A stretch of 64,000 nt of DNA, taken from Aphelenchoides besseyi (lineage: Eukaryota; Nematoda; Chromadorea; Rhabditida; Aphelenchoididae). A program made the translations under genes and the position numbers. The notes below the pieces were generated by a model. It ran no database searches. It was not told the DNA's origin and worked only from the letters and a program-made list of their open reading frames with translations. Shown here one piece after another: positions 33,528 to 45,561 of the stretch (positions are counted from its first letter, which is position 1; each line of letters opens with the position of its first letter). Location of the stretch: positions 6,820,001 to 6,884,000 of the forward strand of contig JAMPIQ010000003.1 in NCBI GenBank assembly GCA_024699855.1, given 5' to 3'.

Positions 33528-34125
33528 TTATTGTTTAGACGGTTGCATAACAGACATTTTGTTGAAAGTCGAGAGTAAGAGAGATTCTCCCTCGTAACCG
33601 TTGCGAAGAAATTGTGATGGATAACGGTCGATGAAGCGGCGGGAAATGGAGTTTTGACCAAAAACATCGTAGACGATTGCACGGCGTTCCATCGAGTCTT
33701 TTTCGTACTCTCGAATTACTTCATCCCGAGAAATTCCCTTCTCTCCTGCCAAACTTGCCATCAGTAAAACGCCAACAATTGGCATCTGAAAGCGATAAAT
33801 TTAAACGTTCAATCGAACTAAAAAAACAAACTCGAGCAAATTCAGCGGCCCGAATCGCCTCTTGGAATCGCAAGTTTGCGTCTTCGATTGGATTGATAGC
33901 TTTCATTTTCACGTACAATTGATAGAGAAGAAACACGTTAACGGCAATCACAGACAAGCTCATCAGAACATTCACGGCCATTCCTGCATAGATCTGAAAC
34001 ATACTTTCAATCACGCCATTACCCAATAAACTTACCCACGGAAGAAGCTGTTCGACACAAACGAACATTTCGGAACCGACTGTTGGATTCAAATGAACAG
34101 AAGTGAACGAAAACTTTGCGTTCAT
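33528..34125 (-). CDS. Membrane protein with one or two TM helices, unknown
   Basis: Three exons (34036-34125, 33832-33993, 33528-33785), all phase 0, give 169 residues. A hydrophobic helix spans YAGMAVNVLMSLSVIAVNVF, followed by a linker with NPIEDANLRFQEAI. A weaker hydrophobic segment (MPIVGVLLMASLA) precedes a soluble C-terminal domain rich in charged residues. The ATG is 36 bp from the ATG of a divergent small membrane protein, so the two genes share a promoter. Function unknown. Confidence 0.7.
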
Positions 34126-34161
34126 TCATTTTGTTGTTCCTCTGACTTTCGGTTGGTATTC

Positions 34162-34451
34162 ATGGACTCCGCTCAAATGGCCAACACTGGAATGGACATC
34201 GCTGCTGCAACAAAAAAATCGATGATCAGCGAACTTACTGGTCCTGTCAACTCCAATCAACCTTCTGCTTTTGTTCGTGTCCAATCATTTCTGGTCGAAA
34301 ATGCGGTTCCAATCCTCCTCATCGGTGGTTTCGCTTTCGCTGCTTATTGTTGTTATCGTAACAATCGGTGAGCTCGTCAAGTCCCAATCACTAGTTCGCG
34401 ACTTTCAGTTCAAATCGTCCAACCAATCGACCTTCAGCAGCTGCGGCGTAA
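34162..34451 (+). CDS. Small tail-anchored-like membrane protein, 82 residues
   Basis: Two exons, 34162-34367 and 34409-34451, are joined in phase 2. The N-terminal half is polar (ISELTGPVNSNQPSAF). One membrane helix (AVPILLIGGFAFAAYCC) is followed by a short basic Arg/Asn tail ending SAAAA. AATAAA lies near 34486. Small single-pass proteins of this kind occur in mitochondria and ER, but I do not recognise the family. It is divergently transcribed from the neighbour 36 bp away. Confidence 0.6.
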
Positions 34452-37400
34452 AAGGAATAGTTTTAGATCTTTGAATGTTCACGCAAATAAACTGATTCTT
34501 CCTTAATAGTTAATGTTTATTTGAAATCGACTTATAGCACTTGGAATGACAGAAAATGAAGGCATTTTGGATAAAAATTGACATTATTGTCTGATGAGAT
34601 TCATTTTGTTGCTATTGCTGACTTCAAATTCACCATCCATTCTTTTGCTAATACCGGTTTCCATCATGTAGACTGATGCAGTTTTCATCCCCACGAGGTT
34701 CTCTTCGGTGTAGACAGCAGGCTCAGATGTCGAGAACATGCAGAAAATAATGATCGCCTAGAACTCAGTTAATTTTTGTCTGTATTTTTACACTCATCAT
34801 AGGCAAGAAAGTGGCGATGGTCAGAAACAGGACTTTTCAGTTTGGACAGAAACAGCGAATATCATTGATTGCAGACAGATGTTTCAAATACGTACATCGA
34901 CGTTCATACAAACTTTGTTGTCGGCTTTTTAACATCAACTCGCAACTAAGACGTACAATTTGACGATTTAAAAAAAAAAGTAACCATTAAATCGGAAGCT
35001 AATCAAAATTCCGTAGGTCTCTGTAAAGCAAACGCTATAAATCAGAATTCCGTGCAATTTTACGATCTACGAATCCGTCGACTCGATGGGCAAAACCGTT
35101 TAAACGACGAAACAACAAGTTCGATCTGCGCATTTCAGACAAAGAAATAAATTCAAGTTGTGTGGTCGAATGCGGCACCTTTTGATGTTAAGCAAAAAAT
35201 TTGATTTCCAAACTGAAAGGGGACGATATACGGTAACCCTAAGGTTTTCGATTGAACAATGAGATCGGAATTTCGTTATTTAATGCCGTCAGCCATACGA
35301 TCATTTAACATTCCTATGCACACGTAGGAACCTAAAGATAGTAGTCGGATGAGATTCTGTGGTCGCTAAGCAGTGAGTGTTTAATTATGTTTGATCCAGC
35401 TTCTTTTTTACTCACATAACAAAGCTCGTTAGATTAATTTCGATTACCGTAAACTCAAAAAACCCAAATGAATTGGCATCAATTAAGTCGCGTGTATTTT
35501 AAATGCCATTGTTTGTAGCAATCGCATGTGTGATTGTCATTAAGGAGGAATAGACTGCTGCCAAGCAGATCAAAGTTGACTGGAAACATAATATCTTTCC
35601 CAACGGCGTTGGTTTTTTGTTTGTAATCGTTGACTGTACAGTCGAACGCTCTCCAGCGACGTCTTTCAAAAAAGCTCCGCCCATTTTCGTCGCATGCATT
35701 TCGCACCTCTTGATTATCGCGTTATGAAAATTATCGATCTTCGAGGTTTGTCCGTTCAGAGAAGCGGAAAAGACGGTCAACCGATTGAGTCGTCAGAATT
35801 CGACGGCTAATCGGCGAATTGACACGCGGCAAAGTTTGTCGGCTTTTGCGGCTTTGCGTGGCCTTGCTCTGCAGGTCGACAGTCATTTCGAGTGGATCTG
35901 ATCGTCGGGTTCGATTACACGATTCCAATCGCCGTTTTGGATTAGCTTCTTGGTTTGTAATCTGTCGAATTTTATGGCGCGTCTAAATCACGTTGTTTAA
36001 TTCCTTTCACTAAACGCCCAAATTGTTTTGTAATGTTGTCCAAAAAAACGAGCGTCTATTCCGTCATTCGGAGAGAAAGTGATCTTCATTGAGACCACAA
36101 TCAATCCGCTTGTTTGTTTTGGTTTTAAAACGCTTTTGCATTCTTCCCAAAAATGTCTGCGGCTTCTTAATTGACGGTCTTTGGGAGTGTTTTTCGTGCA
36201 GGTGCCCAAGCGATCTGAATTGGGCCGACGTGCTCAAAAGTCACAAGAGCGTGATCGAAAGACGAGTGTGTCAGTCGATTAAACCAAATGGTCAGTCACT
36301 ATGACACCAATTAATTGACTCGCGGTATTTGACTCACCAGTTGCATAATAAGTGTAGGGTAGTAGTGATGGTAAACCGTTTAGGTATTAATTCCATTAGT
36401 CATCTACCGTTTCTTTAACACGTTTTTCCGGCACGGGTCACAAACAGAATGGCCGCAGGTTATGATCAATCGAGGGCCTAACCATGAAGATTCGGTTTAT
36501 TATCTCATTTCCTTAAGCGTATTTCTGTAGTTGAGACGACTTTTTCGGACGTGTAAGTCGTTAATTGAAGCGGGTGTTAATTCGATCAATCGCCTAACTT
36601 ACACCTCTTCTCAATCGACTTATGATCGTGGCATGTCGTTGACAATTTGCATCAGTAGGGAGACTTGTGCTGTTAATCGCCGACAATCACGCCCTGAAAT
36701 AAGACGATTCGCTTGTTGTTTTGAATCTTCGTAATTTTTCGGTATACGGTCATTCTTCCAAGTGTCCTATAATTTGCATAAACTTGTACTCTTACGCTTT
36801 GTGTTTTTGGATTTTACGGTTAACGTCATGAATTTGGTATCTTTTTCATTTTCTGGAATCGCGCACGCTCAAAAATTCAAACTTCGTATTCATTTTCCCA
36901 CAATTTTCGCGAATTTGTTTGACGCGCAAAGTGTTACGGTGACAAACAGGCGGAGCGAGCGCTGTGATCGACGGCGAGAAACGTCGCCCCATTGGTTGAC
37001 GTGCGACGAACCGCGATTTTCGTGAGTGGGTTGAGCGCAAACGTTTAACTGACACCGCCCAATTGGATTTGAACGGCTAAAGTTTTTGATCATGAGTTTG
37101 TTGTGAGCATGGAATTTGAAAAATAAAGAAGCGATCTTCGTTTGCACGCATCTAAACGGCTACAGAACATAGATGATCGCTTTGCACGCGATGATAAGCG
37201 TTTTCGTTTGTTGAAGAAGACTGTTCGCGGTTTTTCACTGTTACGTGTAACAAGAATATAGATCGTTTCTCAGTCCGACACGCGCAAATCGAAATCGTTC
37301 TCCGCTTATCAAAACTTCAGTCGCTCTTTTCGATCGTTGCGCTTTTTCTCCACGCTTCTTTTCTTCTCATCGTTTCTTCAGCGTGACGAGTTGTCGAGAG

Positions 37401-37476
37401 CAAAAACGAGATTCCTTTCCGCCACTCAACTACCGCAGTAATCGAAAACCGTTTAGATAACAAACGTTGGCCGTCA
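34452..37476. other. Intergenic region, 3 kb, upstream of the first Pax gene
   Basis: No frame with coding character or splice support was found. Given the position, regulatory elements for the Pax3/7 gene are likely, but none can be pointed to in the sequence. Confidence 0.5.
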
Positions 37477-39947
37477 ATGCAGAGATCGCTCGGCAAAATG
37501 TCAACGATATCATCGACGGAACCCAACGCCAAATTCATTCAATCGATCATGGGCCAAGTAAGTTGATTAAATTCCTTATGTTTAAAACGATCTCGTACCT
37601 TTTGCAAGTTTTCTCAATTAATCGTTTTGTTGTTTTTCGTTAAAAGCTAAAGAGGAAATTGAAGTCACGGGGGGAAATGTTTCCGATTGACTGCAATTCG
37701 AAGTCAACAGATCGACACGCCCGACAGATTGGCGTAGAAACAAGTCGGCGGTTGTGATCGATTGGCGATCAAAACTCGAAGCCAACGGCCAATCCGCTGG
37801 CGCTTAAACTTGCACATTAATTTGCGTTACGGTTTAAAAATTGTCGAAATCCCACAATTGATTTGGTTGCAGGGCCGTGTGAATCAGCTTGGAGGTAACT
37901 ATATTAATGGCCGACCTCTACCCATGGACACGCGAATCGAGATCATTCGACGAAGCAAAATGGGAATCAAGTGAGAAATTGTAAAGTTAAACTACAACAA
38001 TAGTTGGCTTTAGACCCTGCGATATCAGTCGAGAGCTAAAGATCTCGCATGGGGCGGTTTCAAAGATTCTAAACCGTTACGCTGCAACGGGATCGATTTC
38101 GCCCGGACAAGTGAGCTAAGATGCCGTTCAAACTCAATGATTGTGTTCTTTAGATTGGTGGTAATCCACGACAACGTGTTACGATTCAATCAGTGGAGAA
38201 ACCTATCACAATGCTAAAAGAATCTCATTCCGATTGGGGGGCTCAAGAAATTCGTCAGCATTTGATCGACAGCGGAGTTTGCACGAAAACAACAGCACCG
38301 ACAGTTTCGGCTATTAATCGCCATCTCAAAAAAAATCGCAGTTTTGCAACGAATCGGGTCAGCGGTGGTCCACTCGATTTTCCAACGACAAGCACTCCAA
38401 CGGTTCCTCTTCATCATGAAACCACATCGTCAAATCAACCACCGCAAAAATCAACTTTTTCGATCGAAAACATTTTAGCGACAAACGAGGACCGAGGTTA
38501 GTTCTTCCTTTAAACATTCATCACCAATCAATCGGACCGCTTGTTCGACACTTGAAAAGTCAAAACGATCAATCGATCACTTTGTTCACTTTCCTACTGT
38601 AAAGCGAAGATGCGCGCTTAATCAACTCTCGATCGCTCGTTTGTTCGCTTTTACCGAATTCGATTTTCGACAAACAAAAACGAGTCGAACAGCTGCGACA
38701 AGCAAACCGCATTGTTCGTTCGTTAATCCCAACGATCGTCCAAAAACGGTCCGATCAAAAAGTCGGCGGAAGAACGAAAGTTGTCGTTTTCCGTTACCGA
38801 ACATGCGCTGGACTTCCGGTTCATGTGGAGAAGCGGCACGCGGTTTTGCAGTTTTCAACTTGTCAATTGTCGCGTTAGTGGATTAGACGGATCAAACTTT
38901 TCGATTTCTTCTACACGTGCGGCAATTTGACAAACAAGTCCCATTGCACAATCTTTTGTTTGAACTCCGAAAGTCGACAGATGTCTCGACCAAATGGCAC
39001 CTTTTCGACTTGAGGTCCCATTGAACTTTGGCAACGGTTTCGTCTTCTAATTGCATGTTTGTTGATATCAGGTGTCAATGCGTTCGTCATAATCGATACC
39101 ACTGATTGGCTTTCGATTTTACCGCTCAGCTTTGGCGGCGGGTGTCAAGCGATTTCGGTGGCACCCGTGATCTGTCGGTCATCCTGTTCGACAGTTTCTT
39201 TTGCGGCAAATCGCCCGCGGTGCGTCATCGACCTACGCGCTGATATTGTGGCCCGTAAATTAGCTAAACGATGAATCATTCTATCGTACTGCTTGATCGA
39301 TTATCGCCGCAGTTTAGCGCATTTCGTAGCCCGCAGTGTTTCAACAAATTTGGAAACAACAATTAATTTCCGTAATCCTTTAAGGCAATCACTCATTGAG
39401 TGACGATCGTTCGACATCGTCCACGCCAACGACTCGAGTTCGCACCAATTTTGCTGCTCATCAAGTTGATATATTGGAACGTGCTTACAATGAGGAACCG
39501 TATCCGACTCCAGTACAAAAGGAAAAACTAGCTCTCTCAACCGGCCTCGATGAAAATAAGATTCAGGTAGCACGGAGACGAACGTTTAAGATACAATTTC
39601 AACTCTAGGTTTGGTTCAGCAATCGTCGTGCACGTCAACGCAAAATTCTCGGTAACAATCCTGCTTTCACCGCGGAGGTATTTGATGAAACCAAGTGCTT
39701 TTTAATTCTCAATTTTTAGCAATTCTTACGTAACGCTGCAGCTCAACAAATCTCTCCATCTGCTTCTAGTCCCGTCGTTCAACAACATCAACTACCATAT
39801 GCTAGTTCTTCGCCCGTTCTTTCTAGTTTGTTTCCACACTACAACATTCCAATTGCCAATCCTATTTTGTGTTTTCAACCCGACTTCTCATTGTTGCAAC
39901 AACTTAATTTTCTGGCTACTCAGTTCTCTCAAAAAAAGATGCCATAA
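37477..39947 (+). CDS. Pax3/7-class transcription factor (first of two)
   Basis: Exons 37477-37557, 37873-37970, 38014-38110, 38154-38496, 39385-39566, 39609-39677 and 39720-39947 give 365 residues. The paired domain starts [17 protein letters not shown] and continues [17 protein letters not shown] and SPGQIGG. An octapeptide-like motif FSIENILA follows, then a full homeodomain ([18 protein letters not shown] to [12 protein letters not shown]) with serine at position 50, as in Pax proteins. This three-part architecture defines Pax3/7. A Q/P/S-rich tail follows. The 888-bp fifth intron separates the two DNA-binding parts. Nuclear DNA-binding protein. Confidence 0.93.
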
Positions 39948-42900
39948 GATTGTCGGCTATCTAACAGATTTCTTCGAAAATTTAGGATCTCGTTATCCTT
40001 TTGAAAACAACTTGGTTTTAACTCATGGCTGTCAAAAACTACCCTTTTACTAACCAATAATCTCTGTATTTTGTATTCATATAAGATAAAAGATAAATGG
40101 TATAAGTTTTGTGAAATCGAGAAGTAACCTTGAAAACAAAAGTTATGAGTTTTATCGTTGAAATTTACGAGTTGAAGCGAAGATGATGGAGTAGTTTCGG
40201 TTATCGTCTTTCCGCAACAGTTTACCTCACCACTGGCAATGACGATCTCATTATTCGGATGCTGACTGGTGGTTTCATGCGCCTCTGATCTCTATCTGCG
40301 AACTGATTAATTACCGCGATGGCACGCGAAGTGCGACTAAACGACCATTTTCACGACTTCTGTGTAAGTGCGCAAAAAAAGTACAGAAACGTTACAGTTT
40401 TATGATTCATCATAAGTTTTCGACTGCAACTATTGCTTTTCAATCCTAACAAGCAAAAAATTTGCACACCAAAAATAGTCGACTTCATACGGTATTTATT
40501 TCGCAGATTGGATCGCTTGTCAACGTGTGTTACTAATCGGAATTGGCGTTCGATCGAAAAAAGACAACTTGAGATGCTGATCGAGAGTCGTTAAAACGAT
40601 CAAAGCCAATTATCAATCAGACAGTAAGTGTGAAAACCACACGTGCTGTTGATTCTCGCAAAACGGAGGTCGATTGTTGAAGATAAGGATCGAGAGTTGA
40701 AATGACAAATGAACTTGATTACCTTCGCGAATCGAGAGCAATGACCTCATTTAAGTGAGTTATGAGTCTCGATTATTTCTGGGTTTCAACTTAGAAGCTC
40801 AACAGATCGTTCAATTTCAGAAAAACTACTCGTATTCGGTATTTGATGAGTGTCGGCTGTTTTTGAGATTGCAAATGGCTGGAGGGCTTAGCTTGGAAGT
40901 GCTAAAAAAGACCGCAATCAATGTTATCTTCTTCAAAACAAACGGACATTCGATCATTTTGACCCCAAAACGAAATAAATCACTGGAGCGGCATCATGTT
41001 TGTGACGTCGGATTGTTTTGTAAACAAAGTTGAAGAGACTGCAAGCTTAAAAACTAATTAAGAGGTGACATAAAGGCAAGAGAAGGATATTCAGCGAACA
41101 GTTGAAGCGCAAAAAGAAGTTGAAAAAAAGCCGTTTGCCATTCCAACAAGTCACACAGTTGATGATCGAAGTTTTCGGAGTAATTAATTTCATGGCGGTC
41201 GTGTGAAGTCGGGTGTTCAAACGTGTGAAAAGTCGCACCTTCAGCACAAACGAGAATGTTCAATCATTTTGACCGAATTTTGAGAACGACGCCCGTTCAT
41301 GTCGACGGTTCGAGTTATCAAAACAAATCAGAAAGTTGCAAATTGAAATATCTATAAACCCGTGCGCAGCTACAGCTCAGATTTGTGTTTATGTTCTGTA
41401 AATGTCAATGCCGAACTTCCTTTTCCTCATCGGATTTGCAGTCGACAAAGACACAAACTGAATCCGATGATACAGAACTTCTGAATTGCTTGGATTAATA
41501 GTCGTGCGATTTCGAGATGCCTGTAATCACTTTCCTAGTTTAAATCGCGTATTAACAACAACTACAATTATTGGCATTTGCCCAAATGCGTCGTTCCACT
41601 GACTGAAGTTGGAGAGATTGATGCAACGATTTGCCACCTGAACCACAAATTGTAACGGAAAAATCGAAAGATCTTCTCGTTAAGGATTGTAGCCGTCAAC
41701 TTGTGTTTTAGTGTCCTCTTTCAACCACTACGTAAACACATAGCGGTAAGCTCAGAATTCAATGACCATGAATTATAGGAAGATACGTCAATTGCGTCGG
41801 TCTACGTAGAAGTAAGCACGTGGACATCCGGGTGCATACATTGTTCCAGTGGGCTTCAATGTGACCGTCGAATTTTTATCATTTCGGTTTTCTCACGACA
41901 TTTATCACCGAAGACAGATCTTAACGACTGAACGCTGTTTAACAATTAAAAGTTTGTGCGATTTTACGATCCATTGCACAAGCGAAGAAAAGAATTATGT
42001 GCGAAAAACAGCAGTTCAGCGGCTTCATTTTACGACAGAAGTCGTCAATGCAACAGAAATGTAATTAAGACATATTTAAAGTGCAAACTTCTTGATATTC
42101 TGCGATTGAAGTTGAATTGGACTGGTGCATCAACCACAGACAGTTTCGGTGTTGGGAATCAAAAAGCATAACAAAAAGACCGGTTTTGAATTTTTAATTT
42201 CAACGTTTGTAAACGAGAAAGCAATTCGACGTCGCCTCAGCATAGTTAACATCATAAAACACATTTTGGTTGATTGGTTTTTGAAATTCAACGTCTGCAA
42301 TTGGCCATCGTTCATTGCTTTCGTATCGTAACATCTTCATAACCCACAGCGGGAGTTGCGCCCGAGGGTCATCGCAGCGTGAAAGGGAAACCAAAAAACG
42401 ATGCCGACCAGATGATCAACGGTGATCTCGATCGAGAGCATGAACCGCCAATTTACACGTTCGGAAGGTGGAGTCCTTTTGATGAACACCGCTTTTGTTT
42501 TACGATTACCACCGGGTTAATGATCGTAGTCCAAAATCTGCGGTAAAGTAAAGTGCTCTAGAAATTAGCGAACTCAAAGGTTCGTGTACTTTTACGTTTC
42601 AAAGGACAATTCGTGATTGTCGTTTTCTTTCTATTACCGTAGAATCGTCAATGCGAACGGAATTTGTATTCGAATAAGTAGAAGAAGCTTCGGCGAATTT
42701 TGTCCTTGGGTTTGTTTTTCTGATCATCGAACCTTTCAAAACTACGGTTGGTGAATATGTCGTCTCGATTAAACAGACGAGCAATTGGCTGTTAAATTTT
42801 GGATTTTCTACGAATTCATTTGTCTCGGTTTTTTGTCACTGACAAGACCGTAAACGCAATAATTGCACTTATACGCGAACAATCAAATCTTTTCGTTCCG

Positions 42901-44054
42901 GTCCTCACTCGCACGCTAACATTCGCGTGCCAACGTGTGCGGCATAACCTGTGGTTTTGATGTTTAAACAGGACGTGCCGCCTGTGCTCAGACGTTTTGA
43001 TCGGTTGCTTGCGAGTTACGTCAACTCGGTTGTTTGAACTTTTGCTGACCACAGGTCTTTTGTTACAGTTCTATGTATTTACGTTCTTATTTCACATCAT
43101 GTTCTCATTCTACATTGTAATTAGTGCACCTGTTTGTTAGCACTTGCGAAAAAAGGAAACAAAATCGACTAAACACTGGTGGTTAGTCTGTCAAGCGATT
43201 CCTAGAGATATTAACGGTAATTATGAATTTCAAAAACAAGACGCTTTAATTGATGCCTTAGAAGAGTTGTTGCTGCGACATTTGAGAACTTTCGAGAAAA
43301 CATCCGATTCATGATTACCAGAAAATTCATGACGTGCTATGCTCTGCGGATCAACCATCGGTTAGGCTCATTATAGCAGACGTCGATGATGATCATAAAT
43401 AAACAAATTCTGAGACGGCATTAACCGGATTTCTTGAAATCTTAACCAACGCGATGCTTTTCGTTTGTTGACCACGTTCGAAATAATCACAAGCTTCGTC
43501 AACGAACAACAGTCAGCCTTCTAAGGCGCTTGCAGAGCGGAAGCCGATGACCCACACGAAGTTCTTCTTAAGCTATCTGCTTCCTTACGTAGCGCTTTCC
43601 TAGAGATTTCTGATCAAAAGCGGATCGTAGTTATTTTTGCAATGGGATAACAACGTTTTTTTTTATACCCCATCTGTTTCGAGGTCCAAAATGACGTGCG
43701 ATCCTTCCAACTTACATCGTTTCCCAATCGCTTCGGACGTCAATTAGAAACAGAAATTACTTCCCGATTCTGCAATTTAAGAATACAAGCGAACTAAGCA
43801 TTTTTCGTCCGCCTCTAATCTTCGACCAAAACAACAACAACCACAACGAAAGAAGCGTAGCAAACCAAACAGTTGGATTAGCACGGGTGAATCTCGGAAA
43901 TCCTCAACTTTTCCGGATTAATTTGCGGTCAAAAAGCTTACAAAACTTTTTGTTTTGGAATCTTAATTAGCATACGGTTAAGTTAGGAAAAATTCGTGGA
44001 CTGCATTCTACACCGAGAAATTCAGCACTTTCAGCACAATTTCGCATCCAAAAT
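39948..44054. other. Gene-poor region between the Pax genes, about 4 kb
   Basis: Only short frames with no splice or domain support. Probably regulatory or decayed repeat sequence; nothing specific is recognised. Confidence 0.5.
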
Positions 44055-44056
44055 TA

Positions 44057-44821
44057 CAGGGTGTCTCAAAAAAAAGGGCAATCGTGCTGTAACTTTTTAA
44101 CCAGCCATTGTATGAAGATTCTGTAAAAAGCAACTAAGGTTCTTTTTGGCCGCGGAGTCGATTGGTCTAATTTTCTGCCGGATCGGACAAGTCCGCAGGC
44201 TGCTATGGACAATTTTGTACCTCCAAGCGAGTTTAACGCTGCGAGTTTTTGCATAAATTTACAAACGATGCTTCCCATTCTTCATTTTTTTTAAGCGCTG
44301 GCGATATCAATAATTGAAGCAAGGCAAAAATGACGTGACTTCGTTATGTCACTTGATGGATGAACTTGATTACAGATTATTTTATAACAATTTAAGATTA
44401 AAAATTACAGTTTGTTAACAAGATGTTCAATGTGGCCTCCGTGTTCCCGTACTACCAAAGTAATGCGCTTAAGAAACTTATTAACCCACAAATTGCACAA
44501 TGGAATGTTGTGCCCGAGTTCTTCCCATGCTTCCAAAATCCGGATTGTCATAAGTGAATTGATAACGACTGACCGTCATAACGAAGACAAAAATGAAGAA
44601 TGAGAAGCAGCGTTTGTAAATTTATGCAAAAACTCGCAGCGTTAAACTCGCTTGGAGGTACAAAATTGTCCATAGCAGCCTGCGGACTTGTCCGATCCGG
44701 CAGAAAATTAGACCAATCGACTCCGCGGCCAAAAAGAACCTTAGTTGCTTTTTACAGAATCTTCATACAATGGCTGGTTAAAAAGTTACAGCACGATTGC
44801 CCTTTTTTTTGAGACACCCTG
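44057..44821. mobile_element. Tc/mariner-like element with ~230-bp terminal inverted repeats
   Basis: The element runs from CAGGGTGTCTC to GAGACACCCTG and is flanked by TA on both sides. The inverted repeats extend about 230 bp (44057-44288 and 44590-44821) with few differences. The minus strand of the 300-bp centre encodes a transposase-like C-terminus (WEELGHNIPLC, ITLVVREHGGHIEHL) ending in a stop near the left repeat. The catalytic domain is absent, so this is a non-autonomous deletion derivative. Confidence 0.85.
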
Positions 44822-44824
44822 TAG

Positions 44825-45561
44825 ATGTATCGTAGTCGTATATCTTCGTGGCCCATAAAGTTCATGTGTGAATTTGAAGTTTTTTGGCAAAATCACGCGT
44901 CCGGTGAAAATAAAAGCTAAATTTTTGTACTTTTCATTTTCATTGTTTACGACAAGATTTGAACGTTTCGACTTGATTCAAAAAGTGGTCACATTCCGTG
45001 GTCTTCACGTGTTTCACCAACATTTGGAAACTCATGTGTTACAAATTACATGAACCTAAAGATCAGACTTCACACTTCGCGGCTATTACGTCTATTCTTA
45101 TGCAACACGATTACTTCCACCCACGGATGTGTGATCTTATTCGTCACGAAATTCGTTCCGTTTGCGAAGCTACTCGTACTTTCTGATTAGCAACCACATC
45201 TTCTCGTATTTCGCAAACTCAAAGAGCAGTTGCAAATCCTAGCGAGAAGCATCTTGACATTAAGTCTGTTAGTTGGAGATATCACGAAGCATGTTGTCAT
45301 GAAATTTCAAGTCAAAGAGGAGTTTAAGATAGATACGCATGCTCAATGATCTTAAACTCGAATATCGTCAACAGGTCAAGACGTTGATTTCCGTTTACTG
45401 ACCAACTCTTCTGCTACACGTCCATTTCACAACGGATGAGTATAAGTCGCTCGTGCACACGTCATCATCAATTTCTCATTGTGGGTGTTAAGAAAGACAA
45501 ACAACAATGATTTATTCGGTTCAATCAACATAACAACAAAGATGTAAACAAAAGGTGGTAA
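44825..45561. other. Intergenic region
   Basis: No gene recognised between the DNA transposon and the LINE 3' end; part of it may be the LINE 3' untranslated region. Confidence 0.4.

Noticed and set aside
44066..44812. Two identical 70-codon frames in opposite directions.
   Set aside because: They are the same sequence inside the transposon inverted repeats, not separate genes.
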